A stretch of 64,000 nt of DNA from Aurelia coerulea. Its lineage: Eukaryota; Cnidaria; Scyphozoa; Semaeostomeae; Ulmaridae. Where the stretch lies: contig CM076943.1 in NCBI GenBank assembly GCA_039566865.1, positions 21,751,163-21,815,162 on the forward strand, read 5' to 3'. The translations under genes were made by a program, and so were the position numbers. Below, in pieces: positions 63,501 through 64,000 of the stretch. Numbering within the stretch: the first letter of the stretch is position 1; each line of letters begins with the position of its first letter. Below the pieces are notes generated by a model that ran no database searches, was not told the origin of the DNA, and saw nothing but the letters and a program-made list of their open reading frames with translations.

Positions 63501-64000
63501 AGTGTCAAGCGTTTCCTTCTGATCCAACAATGTTGCTGTTTATATTCTCTTTGATATTTGTCTTTACTCATCAGTTTCATTCAAGCTATTGATGATATGT
63601 ATGAGGTTATGAGGTATCCTCGCTGGCAAAGTAGTTAGTACTCCTGCCTTGAATCAACACTGTAGGTGTTTGGTTCGAGTCCCATTGTCGCCTACTTGGA
63701 AGTACCCCTTGTGAGCTATTTTTGCATTGGAAGAAAGTGCTGAGGGGTAACATGCGGTATATCCCGTGCTTCTTCATTCTTATTTCTTCTGAGATTTCTT
63801 AATCTTTTCCCATCATTTACTTCAGCAAAAGTTGTAAATCTTGATTCACTACATTACCAATAAGTAATTTTCAATGCAGGAAAAGATGACTTACCTTATG
63901 TGTTACAGGTGTCTTTTAGATAAGCCTGGTATTTGATTTACTATTTTCTAGCTTGGACAAGAGGAGATATACGAAGTTTTAAACGTCTTAGAATTCAACA
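21520..64000 (+). CDS. ATP8A: P4-type phospholipid flippase, ATP8A1/ATP8A2 class (partial, 22 exons)
   Basis: Catalytic subunit of an aminophospholipid flippase: family members hydrolyse ATP to move phosphatidylserine, and less phosphatidylethanolamine, from the outer to the cytosolic leaflet of Golgi, endosome or plasma membranes, with a CDC50 partner. Exons: 21520-21544, 26655-26757, 27824-27923, 29604-29702, 30356-30401, 33824-33864, 36003-36076, 38972-39041, 39847-39900, 40281-40354, 41426-41496, 42532-42572, 44498-44624, 45928-45966, 49832-49923, 50126-50161, 52569-52646, 55539-55627, 57063-57117, 61814-61928, 63244-63326, 63952-64000. All introns are GT-AG and every junction keeps phase. 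Numbering from the Met at 21520: QQ of M1 at 76-77, DGET at 177-180, PISL at 344-347, DKTGT with phosphorylated Asp397. The sequence follows vertebrate ATP8A almost without gaps, except for a shorter linker after DKTGT. No frame damage is seen. The 3' half is outside the window. Confidence 0.95.
21598..22160 (+). mobile_element. MITE family C, intron 1
   Basis: Flanked by TA, with degraded ends (TCTGGTGTCCC / CGACACCCAG). The interior matches the better preserved copy at 31355-31950 (TACAGATTT, AGCTTTAATCAATGGC, GTACCTCGTTTGTTGGTGTT). About 563 bp. The second half is roughly the complement of the first. Confidence 0.75.
23135..23618. mobile_element. MITE family D with 9-bp duplication, intron 1
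   Basis: Ends AGCATAGGCTCCAAATC / GATTTGAAACCTATGCT. The flanks CCGTGAAAT (23126-23134) and CCGTAAAAT (23619-23627) form a 9-bp duplication with one change. The interior has ATAATTCTACCGTTAGAC, GAATTCAAGAAAAA and GATGACGTCACATCCTC blocks, shared by all D copies. Confidence 0.85.
23675..24212. mobile_element. TAGACTT foldback with 9-bp duplication, intron 1
   Basis: GGCTCCACA flanks both sides (23666-23674 and 24213-24221). The right end GTCATAAGTCTA matches the foldback at 40397-40949. Long inner arms pair (TTTGATTTGCTGATATCACTT with AAGTGATATCAGCAAATCAAA). 538 bp, no coding capacity seen. Confidence 0.85.
24222..24370 (+). repeat. Dispersed repeat J, partial copy
   Basis: Has GTCCTTTGTGGGCACGCTGA, TGTCAGACTATTTGAAAATC and CACACTGCAGTAGTTGAACT, as in the copies at 2870 and 58960. 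Confidence 0.55.
24586..25003. mobile_element. Foldback MITE (CACGTTTTTTTATAAGAAAC ends)
   Basis: Left CACGTTTTTTTTATAAGAAAC pairs with right GTTTCTTATAAAAAAACGTG, with TA just outside each CACG end. AAGAAACTTTTAGTACTA words recur inside. The frames here are short and unsupported. Confidence 0.7.
25004..25583. other. Intron sequence, no feature recognised
   Basis: AT-rich sequence of intron 1 without terminal repeats, coding frame or RNA gene that I can identify. Confidence 0.4.
25584..25754 (+). mobile_element. MITE family C, left part only
   Basis: CCGGGTGTCCCAAAAAATTA followed by the family C interior (GGATTTGGTCGGG, AGCTTTGATCAATGGC, AACACAGATACC). It breaks off where the LINE relic at 25762 begins. 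Confidence 0.65.
25762..25845 (+). pseudogene. Tail of a LINE reverse transcriptase
   Basis: 28 codons ending in [23 protein letters not shown] followed by SKSHFKS. This is the classical last segment of CR1/L2- or jockey-like reverse transcriptases. It is severely 5'-truncated. The frame continues upstream only through MITE sequence. Confidence 0.6.
26003..26339. repeat. Direct duplication with a 182-bp period
   Basis: Two nearly identical copies (26003-26156 and 26185-26339) carry TCATCATCACCCTCATCCCC, the alternating ATGCGCATGCGCAT and CTTTAGCAAATCCACGCAGTTA. The copies differ by about one base, so the duplication is recent. It lies about 320 bp before the exon at 26655. Confidence 0.9.
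26367..26607. mobile_element. MITE family F, well-preserved copy
   Basis: Ends AGACCTTTTAGCTATTCTAC / GTAGCATAGCTAAAAGGTCT, with AT outside both ends as in the copy at 3565. The arms include GAGCCTGGATCGAGCGTTAT and its complement. 241 bp, ending 47 bp before the exon at 26655. Confidence 0.85.
26655..26757 (+). CDS. ATP8A: Flippase exon 2
   Basis: Acceptor TTCTTCCGCAG, donor GTGAGA. Encodes [20 protein letters not shown] and [13 protein letters not shown]. This is the cytosolic N-terminus just before M1; the APQ..FCNN pattern is shared with ATP8A1. Confidence 0.93.
27440..27640 (+). repeat. Probable CR1/L2-like LINE 3' end
   Basis: The hairpin-like block GGAGGGCCCCTTAAAA, TTGTTGAAGGGCAACCCTCC, then AAAGAATTAAAAATGAAA resembles the 3' UTR after the reverse transcriptase tail at 47339-47725 (GGGCCCTTATTGAT, TTGTTGCTGAAAAGGC). 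No coding part remains. The left border is unknown. Confidence 0.45.
27824..27923 (+). CDS. ATP8A: Flippase exon 3
   Basis: Acceptor TTTCCTTCCAG, donor GTAAAT. Encodes [20 protein letters not shown] and [13 protein letters not shown]. This is the membrane-entry segment and most of M1, including the first Gln of the QQ pair known to line the lipid entry gate in P4-ATPases. Confidence 0.96.
28000..28445. mobile_element. MITE family D, left-truncated copy
   Basis: Contains TTTTCTATAACTCTATCG, GATGACGTTACATCCTC and the right end TTCTGGAACCTATGC. The left terminal repeat is missing. Confidence 0.6.
28678..29125. mobile_element. GC-ended repeat element with 62-bp tandem units
   Basis: Bounded by CCCGGGGGG and a long C run followed by CGGGGG. 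Inside are three 62-bp direct units with TTATGCGACAGGGTATCACA and AAAATTGCGTTCTACAC, plus shorter ATTATGCGACAGGGT copies. The layout is the same as 9395-9682. Such elements are, from memory, common in coral genomes. Confidence 0.7.
29604..29702 (+). CDS. ATP8A: Flippase exon 4
   Basis: Acceptor TTTTTGTAG, donor GTAAGT. Encodes [18 protein letters not shown] and [15 protein letters not shown]: the second Gln of the QQ pair, the M1-M2 loop and M2. Confidence 0.96.
30356..30401 (+). CDS. ATP8A: Flippase exon 5
   Basis: 46 nt; acceptor CTATCGTAG, donor GTAATG. Encodes [21 protein letters not shown] follows M2 in all ATP8A proteins and starts the actuator domain. Confidence 0.93.
31355..31950 (+). 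mobile_element. MITE family C, full copy with TA duplication
   Basis: Ends CCGGGTGTCCCAAAAAAATG / CATTTTTTTGGGACACCCGG with TA outside. 596 bp. The halves are largely inverted: ACAGATTTGGTTGAC pairs with GTCAACCAAATCC. No open frame of note. Confidence 0.88.
32104..32310 (+). mobile_element. MITE family A, left half
   Basis: CCGGGTGTCCCAAAAATACT after TA, then GAAATCACCAAA, ATAATAAAAGTTTG and GTTGAGAAACCTGGTCTCAG, as in family A. The matching right half lies at 33395-33770, so one copy may have been split by later insertions. Confidence 0.6.
32311..33150. other. Intron sequence, possible old inverted repeat
   Basis: GAAAGAAGAAGGATATATCTAC (near 32698) recurs inverted near 32850-32885 (CTTCTTCTTTCGA), and AAACGAAGCCG / TTTCTGG-type words pair loosely across 32560-33030. 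This suggests an old foldback of about 0.4 kb. No coding frame recognised. Confidence 0.35.
33151..33244. mobile_element. 94-bp hairpin element (TAACCTGCGTGC ends)
   Basis: TTTGGTTACTGTGGAGGAGAA pairs with TTCTCCTCCCCAGTAACCAAA. The outer ends TAACCTGCGTGCA / TGCGCGCAGGCTA resemble the hairpins at 807 and 2792. A clear target duplication is not visible. Confidence 0.7.
33246..33390. mobile_element. MITE family E, right-end fragment
   Basis: TTTCCACGGCAGATTTACAG, GAGTTTTACACCGACCTTTT and TAAAGATTTGAAAGATGTGA match the right end of the family E copy at 59419-61630. Confidence 0.6.
33395..33770 (+). mobile_element. MITE family A, right half
   Basis: CTACAATGAAAGTTTGCGC, TTTATGACCAACCTAGAAGC, GACCAGGCAGCCCTAAAAAG, ending GAGTACTTTTTGGGGACACTC before TA. 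Complements the left half at 32104. Confidence 0.6.
33824..33864 (+). CDS. ATP8A: Flippase exon 6
   Basis: 41 nt; acceptor TTCTTTGCAG, donor GTAAGA. Encodes [14 protein letters not shown] across the junction; it corresponds to VLRNG....W in vertebrate ATP8A, in the actuator domain. Confidence 0.9.
33915..34125. mobile_element. 211-bp foldback MITE with GGGTGTCCC ends
   Basis: About 41 bp of almost perfect inverted ends: CCGGGTGTCCCAAAATGATG, then TATTATCGTTTGATTGC. The right flank is TA and the left TG. It shares only the terminal bases with families A, B and C. It ends 99 bp before family B copy 1. Confidence 0.85.
34224..34819. mobile_element. MITE family B, copy 1, with TA duplication
   Basis: 596 bp; ends CAGGGTGTCCGAAAAAAATT / AATTTTTTTGGGACACCCTG with TA outside. 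The arms pair over most of their length (CGGCAAAAGATTCTCGCC, TGATGGAGCTATGACC, AGCGGTCGGCCATTTTGTCT with complements). Sister copies are at 37716, 50344 and 51438. Confidence 0.9.
35047..35924. mobile_element. MITE family D interrupted by a LINE fragment
   Basis: AAGTTACCA flanks both sides exactly (35038-35046 and 35925-35933). Ends AGCATAGGTTCCAAATC / GATTTGGAACCAATGCT. About 350 bp at 35244-35596 are foreign, and the rest matches the uninterrupted copy at 42927. Confidence 0.88.
35244..35586 (-). mobile_element. 5'-truncated LINE inserted in the family D MITE
   Basis: Flanked by ATGACGTCAT (35234-35243) and ATGTCGTCAT (35587-35596). On the minus strand it begins with the end of a reverse transcriptase frame (stop at 35471-35473). 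That frame includes [19 protein letters not shown], the usual C-terminus of many LINE reverse transcriptases. It then runs about 230 bp as 3' UTR to a TATATAT tail at 35244. There is no poly(A). Confidence 0.65.
36003..36076 (+). CDS. ATP8A: Flippase exon 7
   Basis: Acceptor TTTTGATTGCTAG, donor GTATTG. Encodes [18 protein letters not shown] and LLLLSS. VGD(I/V)VKV and PAD are the standard actuator-domain core of P4-ATPases. Confidence 0.95.
36168..36420 (+). repeat. Possible tRNA-derived SINE
   Basis: A tRNA-like head has an A-box-like ATTCAGTGGTAATG near 36176 and a B-box-like GGTTGGACTCC at 36221-36231, at about tRNA spacing. The body after it (to about 36420) has no coding frame. B-box position 5 is G rather than C, so the copy is decayed. 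The borders are uncertain. Confidence 0.4.
36421..37400. other. Intron sequence, no gene recognised
   Basis: Contains an (AG)n run at about 36587-36604. Short frames on either strand lack support. Confidence 0.4.
37408..37582. mobile_element. MITE family F, degraded copy
   Basis: Left end AGACCTTTTAGCTATTCTAC is intact; the right end (TTCGGATTCTTTTCAGTATA) is diverged. Confidence 0.7.
37716..38300. mobile_element. MITE family B, copy 2, with TA duplication
   Basis: 585 bp; CAGGGTGTCCCAAAATAATT / AATTTTTTTGGGACACCCTG with TA outside. Same arms as 34224-34819, but with a small deletion near CGATGACTTCGGCC. Confidence 0.9.
38972..39041 (+). CDS. ATP8A: Flippase exon 8 (DGET)
   Basis: Acceptor TTTCTTTCTAG, donor GTATGC. 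Encodes [20 protein letters not shown] and IRQ. DGET is the P4 version of the TGES actuator loop; its Glu acts in dephosphorylating the Asp-phosphate. Confidence 0.97.
39344..39505 (+). repeat. Dispersed repeat L, copy 2
   Basis: AATAAACTATGCACTTTTG, AATAAATCGTACACTGGACC, CTTAATCTTTAGCAGAAAGC and TTTTTAGAGCTAGAAGCGA align with 76-325 without the hairpin found there. Confidence 0.65.
39847..39900 (+). CDS. ATP8A: Flippase exon 9
   Basis: Acceptor ATATCACCAG, donor GTAAGT. Encodes [18 protein letters not shown], the variable actuator segment after KIRQ. Confidence 0.92.
40281..40354 (+). CDS. ATP8A: Flippase exon 10
   Basis: Acceptor TCGTTCCAG, donor GTAAGT. Encodes [20 protein letters not shown] and IQNQ. 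ECE.PN..LYDF.GN is invariant in ATP8A proteins. Confidence 0.95.
40397..40949. mobile_element. TAGACTT foldback with 9-bp duplication, intron 10
   Basis: GGAATCATG flanks exactly at 40388-40396 and 40950-40958. Ends TAGACTTATGACGATGAGTC / GACTCATCGTCATAAGTCTA. A second inner pair (CCTGACCCTATTTG / GATAGGGTCAGG) continues the arms. It begins 42 bp after the exon 10 donor. The unsupported frames here lie within the element. Confidence 0.9.
41069..41290 (-). mobile_element. MITE family A, degraded inverted copy
   Basis: Matches the complement of the right part of 14755-15278: ATGTTTGAAAAATCATCAAA, TAGATCAAGGAC, ATTAGCAAATTTAGCTCTTT, CTACCTGGTTTTGA, GTGCAAAAAGCA. Confidence 0.6.
41426..41496 (+). 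CDS. ATP8A: Flippase exon 11
   Basis: Acceptor TTGTTTTCAG, donor GTAAGT. Encodes [20 protein letters not shown] and WVF. DQILLRG.QLRNT.WV.G is the conserved end of the actuator domain before M3. Confidence 0.96.
42142..42405 (-). mobile_element. Very short LINE 3' end (minus), 12-bp duplication
   Basis: GTCTGGATTGTT occurs at 42130-42141 and 42406-42417. The copy starts with a T run (poly(A) on the minus strand). Its minus-strand 3' UTR (CCGTGGTATCGCCCTTGTAG) matches the LINE at 5139-6552. 264 bp, no coding part. Confidence 0.8.
42532..42572 (+). CDS. ATP8A: Flippase exon 12
   Basis: 41 nt; acceptor TCCATTAACAG, donor GTTAGT. Encodes [13 protein letters not shown] (conserved VVYTGH.TKLMQ region). 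Confidence 0.95.
42927..43454. mobile_element. MITE family D, full copy with 9-bp duplication
   Basis: TCAGTTGAT flanks exactly (42918-42926 and 43455-43463). Ends AGCATAGGTTCCAAATC / GATTTGGAACCTATGCT. The 528 bp form imperfect inverted halves. It is the reference copy for the family. Confidence 0.9.
43730..44410 (+). mobile_element. MITE family C, diverged copy with internal extension
   Basis: The left end has decayed to GTTGTCCCAGAAAAGG after TA; the right end GGGATACCCGG is followed by TA. The interior matches 31355-31950 but is longer (681 bp) through repetition of the ATCGACGATATCCTTGAT block. Confidence 0.7.
44498..44624 (+). CDS. ATP8A: Flippase exon 13 (M3)
   Basis: Acceptor TTCTTTCAG, donor GTAATA. 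Encodes [20 protein letters not shown] then [20 protein letters not shown]. It includes P.K.S.VE..TN.QI and the hydrophobic M3 helix. Confidence 0.96.
44625..45927. other. Intron 13, no feature recognised
   Basis: A G run near 44918 and AT-rich sequence. Overlapping short frames on both strands at 45510-45739 are not supported. Confidence 0.4.
45928..45966 (+). CDS. ATP8A: Flippase exon 14 (39 nt)
   Basis: Acceptor TTTCTTTGTAG, donor GTACGT. Encodes [13 protein letters not shown]. The WYL in the short M3-M4 luminal loop matches DWYLN in ATP8A1. Confidence 0.9.
45967..47296. other. Intron 14, no gene recognised
   Basis: AT-rich. CGGTTTT/CGCGGTT words near 46175-46200 resemble those at 49180-49290. 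Near 46930 AGGTGTTTCAGAAAGAG hints at an old MITE end. Nothing else supported. Confidence 0.35.
47339..47920 (+). pseudogene. CR1/L2-like LINE 3' end with reverse transcriptase tail
   Basis: About 129 codons to the stop at 47723-47725. Readable blocks: [83 protein letters not shown]. This is the tail downstream of the palm. The 3' UTR has GGGCCCTTATTGAT and TTGTTGCTGAAAAGG and ends in (ATT)n at about 47899-47917, a CR1/L2-type tail. It starts after a GT-rich microsatellite at 47290-47335. It is nested in flippase intron 14. Confidence 0.8.
48436..48778 (+). mobile_element. Very short LINE 3' end with poly(A), 12-bp duplication
   Basis: AGTTTAAAGGTC occurs at 48424-48435 and 48779-48790. The element ends in an A-rich tail and contains CCCCGTGGTATTATCG and CCTTGTAGTG, as in the 3' UTR of the LINE at 5139-6552. 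No coding part is left. Confidence 0.8.
49180..49290. repeat. CGGTTTT-rich degenerate repeat
   Basis: CGGTTTT or close variants occur about eight times (TTTTCGGTTTTACCG, CGCGGTTTTATG, CACGGTTTTTCGGTTTTTGC, AGCGGTTTTACGG). Complementary in theme to 4655-4850. Confidence 0.5.
49832..49923 (+). CDS. ATP8A: Flippase exon 15 (M4, PISL)
   Basis: Acceptor ATCCCATTATAG, donor GTAAGA. Encodes [20 protein letters not shown] then [14 protein letters not shown] in the unwound part of M4 replaces the PEGL of cation pumps; its Ile is part of the hydrophobic gate for lipid. Here PISL is followed by Pro rather than the usual Leu. Confidence 0.97.
50126..50161 (+). CDS. ATP8A: Flippase exon 16 (36 nt)
   Basis: Acceptor TTTCTTTCAG, donor GTAAGA. 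Encodes [12 protein letters not shown], matching VVKFTQAYFINW at the end of M4. It starts and ends in phase 0. Confidence 0.92.
50240..51275. mobile_element. MITE family D interrupted by a family B MITE
   Basis: Flanks CTTAGATCG (50231-50239) and CTTAGATTG (51276-51284): a 9-bp duplication with one change. Ends AGCATGGGTTTCAAATC / GATTTGAAAGCCACTCT (diverged). Family B copy 3 (50344-50903) sits inside. Removing it and one TA restores the family D reading ATAATTCTAC-TGCTGGACTT. Confidence 0.85.
50344..50903. mobile_element. MITE family B, copy 3, nested in family D
   Basis: 560 bp; CAGGGTGTCCCAAAAAATTT / AATTTTTTTGGGACACCCTG with TA outside. The known empty site in family D proves that the duplication is TA. 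Confidence 0.92.
51438..52033. mobile_element. MITE family B, copy 4, with TA duplication
   Basis: 596 bp, CAGGGTGTCCCAAAAAAATT / AATTTTTTTGGGACACCCTG with TA outside. Almost the same length as copy 1. Confidence 0.9.
52264..52500 (-). pseudogene. Minus-strand LINE reverse transcriptase tail with a frameshift
   Basis: One minus frame gives [20 protein letters not shown]; after a frameshift near 52440 another gives [20 protein letters not shown] down to the stop at 52264. The [10 protein letters not shown] motif matches the C-terminal Cys/His region of the LINE at 5139-6215 (HFLLHCPSFD), so this is an older relative. Confidence 0.75.
52569..52646 (+). CDS. ATP8A: Flippase exon 17
   Basis: Acceptor CTATTTTCAG, donor GTAAAT. 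Encodes [20 protein letters not shown] and NEELGQ: the stalk between M4 and the phosphorylation site. [17 protein letters not shown] is essentially identical to vertebrate ATP8A2. Confidence 0.97.
52902..53401. mobile_element. MITE of the AGAC-GTTTACACG type
   Basis: 500 bp with inverted ends AGACCCCGTTTACACGGTAG / CTACCGTGTAAACGGGGTCT. The interior is many short GCGGATCA / TGATCCGC words in both orientations. Small ORFs at 53109-53467 come from these. It interrupts a stretch with AAGAAACT words (52850-53660) like those at 24586-25003. Confidence 0.85.
53402..54050. other. Intron 17, no gene recognised
   Basis: AT-rich with AAGAAACT words; a G run near 53863. Short frames without support. 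Confidence 0.35.
54048..54143 (+). repeat. Tandem duplication of about 48 bp
   Basis: ATGCAGCTTGTTGGTTCATT ... CTATTTTCGGCACACC occurs twice in a row, differing at one or two bases. Confidence 0.85.
54421..54727. mobile_element. Foldback of about 0.3 kb
   Basis: Left TACCTTGTAGGAACTGTG and TATTCCCAGTACTG pair with right CACAGTTCCTACAAGGTA and CACTGGGAATA. Target duplication not resolved. Confidence 0.65.
55539..55627 (+). CDS. ATP8A: Flippase exon 18 (DKTGT)
   Basis: Acceptor ATTATGTTTTAG, donor GTACGT. Encodes [20 protein letters not shown] then [10 protein letters not shown]. The Asp of DKTGT is the phosphorylated catalytic residue of all P-type ATPases. Arg follows LT where vertebrate ATP8A has Cys. 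Confidence 0.98.
55628..56840. other. Intron 18, first part, no gene recognised
   Basis: A loose inverted pair (GCACGTGCCATCTCTTGGCAGG-type near 56090; CCTGCCAAAAGATGACACGTGC near 56161) suggests a small foldback at about 56083-56185. No coding frame supported. Confidence 0.4.
56841..56975. mobile_element. 135-bp foldback with 9-bp duplication
   Basis: GAATTACCT flanks exactly (56832-56840 and 56976-56984). Ends TACTCTCCTCCACCGGTTTC / GAAACCGGTGGAGGAGATTA. The loop holds GGACTATGGAAC-type tandem words. Confidence 0.85.
57063..57117 (+). CDS. ATP8A: Flippase exon 19
   Basis: Acceptor ATCTTTTTACAG, donor GTAAGT. Encodes [18 protein letters not shown]. This corresponds to the variable linker of vertebrate ATP8A (F.D..LL.NL...H) but is shorter. 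Confidence 0.9.
57118..57994. other. Intron 19, first part, no gene recognised
   Basis: No terminal repeats or coding frames that I can support. Confidence 0.4.
58007..58208 (-). mobile_element. Very short LINE 3' end (minus), 12-bp duplication
   Basis: AAGAGTAGACTT occurs at 57995-58006 and 58209-58220. The T run at the left is the poly(A) of a minus-strand copy. The minus-strand body (CCAATTGGTATTGTATTAGT, GTAGGGTATGG) resembles the 3' UTR of 5139-6552. Confidence 0.75.
58476..58627. mobile_element. Small foldback, 152 bp
   Basis: AGACGATTGCGCTAAAGATGG pairs with CCATCTTTAGCGCAATTGTCT, and AAGATGCACTGC with GCAGTGCATCTT. Target duplication not resolved. Confidence 0.75.
58705..58946 (+). 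repeat. SINE with a tRNA-like start and a 5S-rRNA-like core
   Basis: An A-box-like TGGCCGAGCGG at 714-724 past 58000 is followed by GTTAAGC (58753-58759), a 23-base gap and GGATGGGTGACC (58783-58794). In animal 5S rRNA, GTTAAGC and GGATGGGTGACC have that same 23-base spacing, so the centre looks 5S-derived. GGTCAAACTCC (58772-58782) also resembles a tRNA B box. The unrelated body runs to an A-rich end near 58946. No coding frame. Confidence 0.6.
59088..59319. mobile_element. MITE family K, full copy
   Basis: 232 bp; AGACTGTGTTCACACGATGC / GCATCGTGTGTGAACACAGTCT-type ends with long arms (CATTTTGAAAACGGTGAAAA and complement). It lies in the middle of repeat J. Target duplication unresolved. 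Confidence 0.8.
59419..61630. mobile_element. MITE family E with 9-bp duplication, carrying a large palindrome
   Basis: ATCATCATT flanks exactly (59410-59418 and 61631-61639). Ends AACATAGGGCTCAAATC / GATTTGAGCCCTATGCT. Outer sequence matches family E/D blocks (TCGGTGTAAAATTC, GATGACGTCATC-like GACGTCATCATATTTC). A 1692-bp foldback is inserted at 59668-61359. Confidence 0.85.
59668..61359. mobile_element. 1.69-kb near-palindromic foldback with 9-bp duplication
   Basis: CCATAAACT flanks exactly (59659-59667 and 61360-61368). Two arms of about 790 bp (59668-60456 and 60569-61359) are inverted copies with few differences, around a spacer of about 110 bp. Ends AAGATGAGGCTCAAATCC / GGATTTGAGCCTCATCTT. 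The short frames in each arm mirror each other and do not look like a transposase. Fits a non-autonomous Mutator-like foldback; the mechanism is inferred from the duplication length. Confidence 0.92.
61814..61928 (+). CDS. ATP8A: Flippase exon 20
   Basis: Acceptor TTTATTTCCAG, donor GTTTAT. Encodes [20 protein letters not shown] then [31 protein letters not shown] and YQA(A/S)SPDE begin the nucleotide-binding domain. Confidence 0.97.
62096..62323. mobile_element. GC-ended repeat element
   Basis: Left TTCCTACCTTGACCACCCCC and right GGGGGAGGTGGTCAGTGTAGGAA are inverted. Inside are repeated ATGCCCGGGGGCCGGG words. Similar in style to 9395-9682 and 28678-29125. Confidence 0.65.
62359..62494. mobile_element. 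Small foldback, about 136 bp
   Basis: CATACTAACCAGTTTTGTG / CTACAAAACCGGTTAGTATG, with inner pair AAAGCCCGAGGTCTT / AAGACCGAGGGCTTT. Confidence 0.75.
62967..63060. repeat. Partial GC-ended repeat
   Basis: TACCCGGGGGGGGTCACTTC and GGATGACGGGGGTGTGCC look like one end of the GC-ended family. The other end is not found. Confidence 0.4.
63244..63326 (+). CDS. ATP8A: Flippase exon 21
   Basis: Acceptor GTCTCTTTTAG, donor GTAAGA. Encodes [20 protein letters not shown] then TSVIINV after a split Asp (SPDEGALV). Nucleotide-binding domain. Confidence 0.97.
63617..63790 (+). repeat. tRNA-derived SINE
   Basis: The A-box-like TGGCAAAGTAGTTAG (63624-63638) and a perfect B box GGTTCGAGTCC (63672-63682) have tRNA spacing. 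The sequence would fold only poorly as a tRNA acceptor stem, and a non-tRNA body follows, so a SINE fits better than a tRNA gene. The 3' border is not clear. Confidence 0.55.
63952..64000 (+). CDS. ATP8A: Flippase exon 22, cut by the window end
   Basis: Acceptor ATTTTCTAG. Encodes [16 protein letters not shown], matching LGQEERYELLNVLEF of ATP8A1. The exon continues beyond 64000. Confidence 0.95.

Noticed and set aside
63617..63690. Functional tRNA gene
   Set aside because: The boxes are good but the acceptor stem does not pair convincingly and a SINE-like body follows.

Overview
The window looks like nuclear DNA from an animal, most likely an anthozoan cnidarian such as a reef coral. It is AT-rich and its genes are split by GT-AG introns. 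It has a short TTAGGG-type telomere-like tract and a dense mixture of MITEs, foldback elements, 5'-truncated LINEs and tRNA-like SINEs. The cnidarian placement is inferred from repeat style and gene structure; there is no direct taxonomic marker.

The only clearly functional gene is on the + strand and runs off the right end. It is a P4-type phospholipid flippase of the ATP8A1/ATP8A2 class. I could place 21 exons by homology between 26655 and 64000, and one probable first coding exon at 21520-21544. All use GT-AG borders and all join in phase, giving about 520 codons. They cover the cytosolic N-terminus, M1-M2, the actuator domain with DGET, M3-M4 with PISL, the phosphorylation site DKTGT, and the start of the nucleotide-binding domain. 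The rest of the N domain, the P domain and M5-M10 lie beyond the window.

Region by region: 1-2600 holds small hairpin elements and the last exon of an unrecognised Ser/Lys-rich repeat protein (1962-2579). 2.8-7.0 kb holds a 21-bp tandem array split by a MITE, and a 124-bp satellite split by a 5'-truncated LINE. 7-17.4 kb is mostly anonymous sequence with scattered MITEs, a minus-strand LINE relic and one unexplained minus ORF. 17.4-20.35 kb is a very homogeneous 141-bp minisatellite of about 20 units that keeps an 867-codon frame open. 21.5-64 kb is the flippase gene, whose long introns are filled with transposable elements.

The most interesting material is the repeat fraction. Many elements can be delimited to the base because they sit inside other repeats or have intact target-site duplications. 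Two large groups stand out. One group has 9-bp duplications, as expected for Mutator-like elements, and ranges from 48-bp hairpins to a 1.69-kb near-palindrome. The other group has TA duplications and GGGTGTCCC ends with several unrelated interiors. A LINE family with 11-12-bp duplications has left one coding copy (5139-6552) and three very short 3' ends in flippase introns. A SINE at 58705 seems to join a tRNA-like promoter to a 5S-rRNA-like internal control region.
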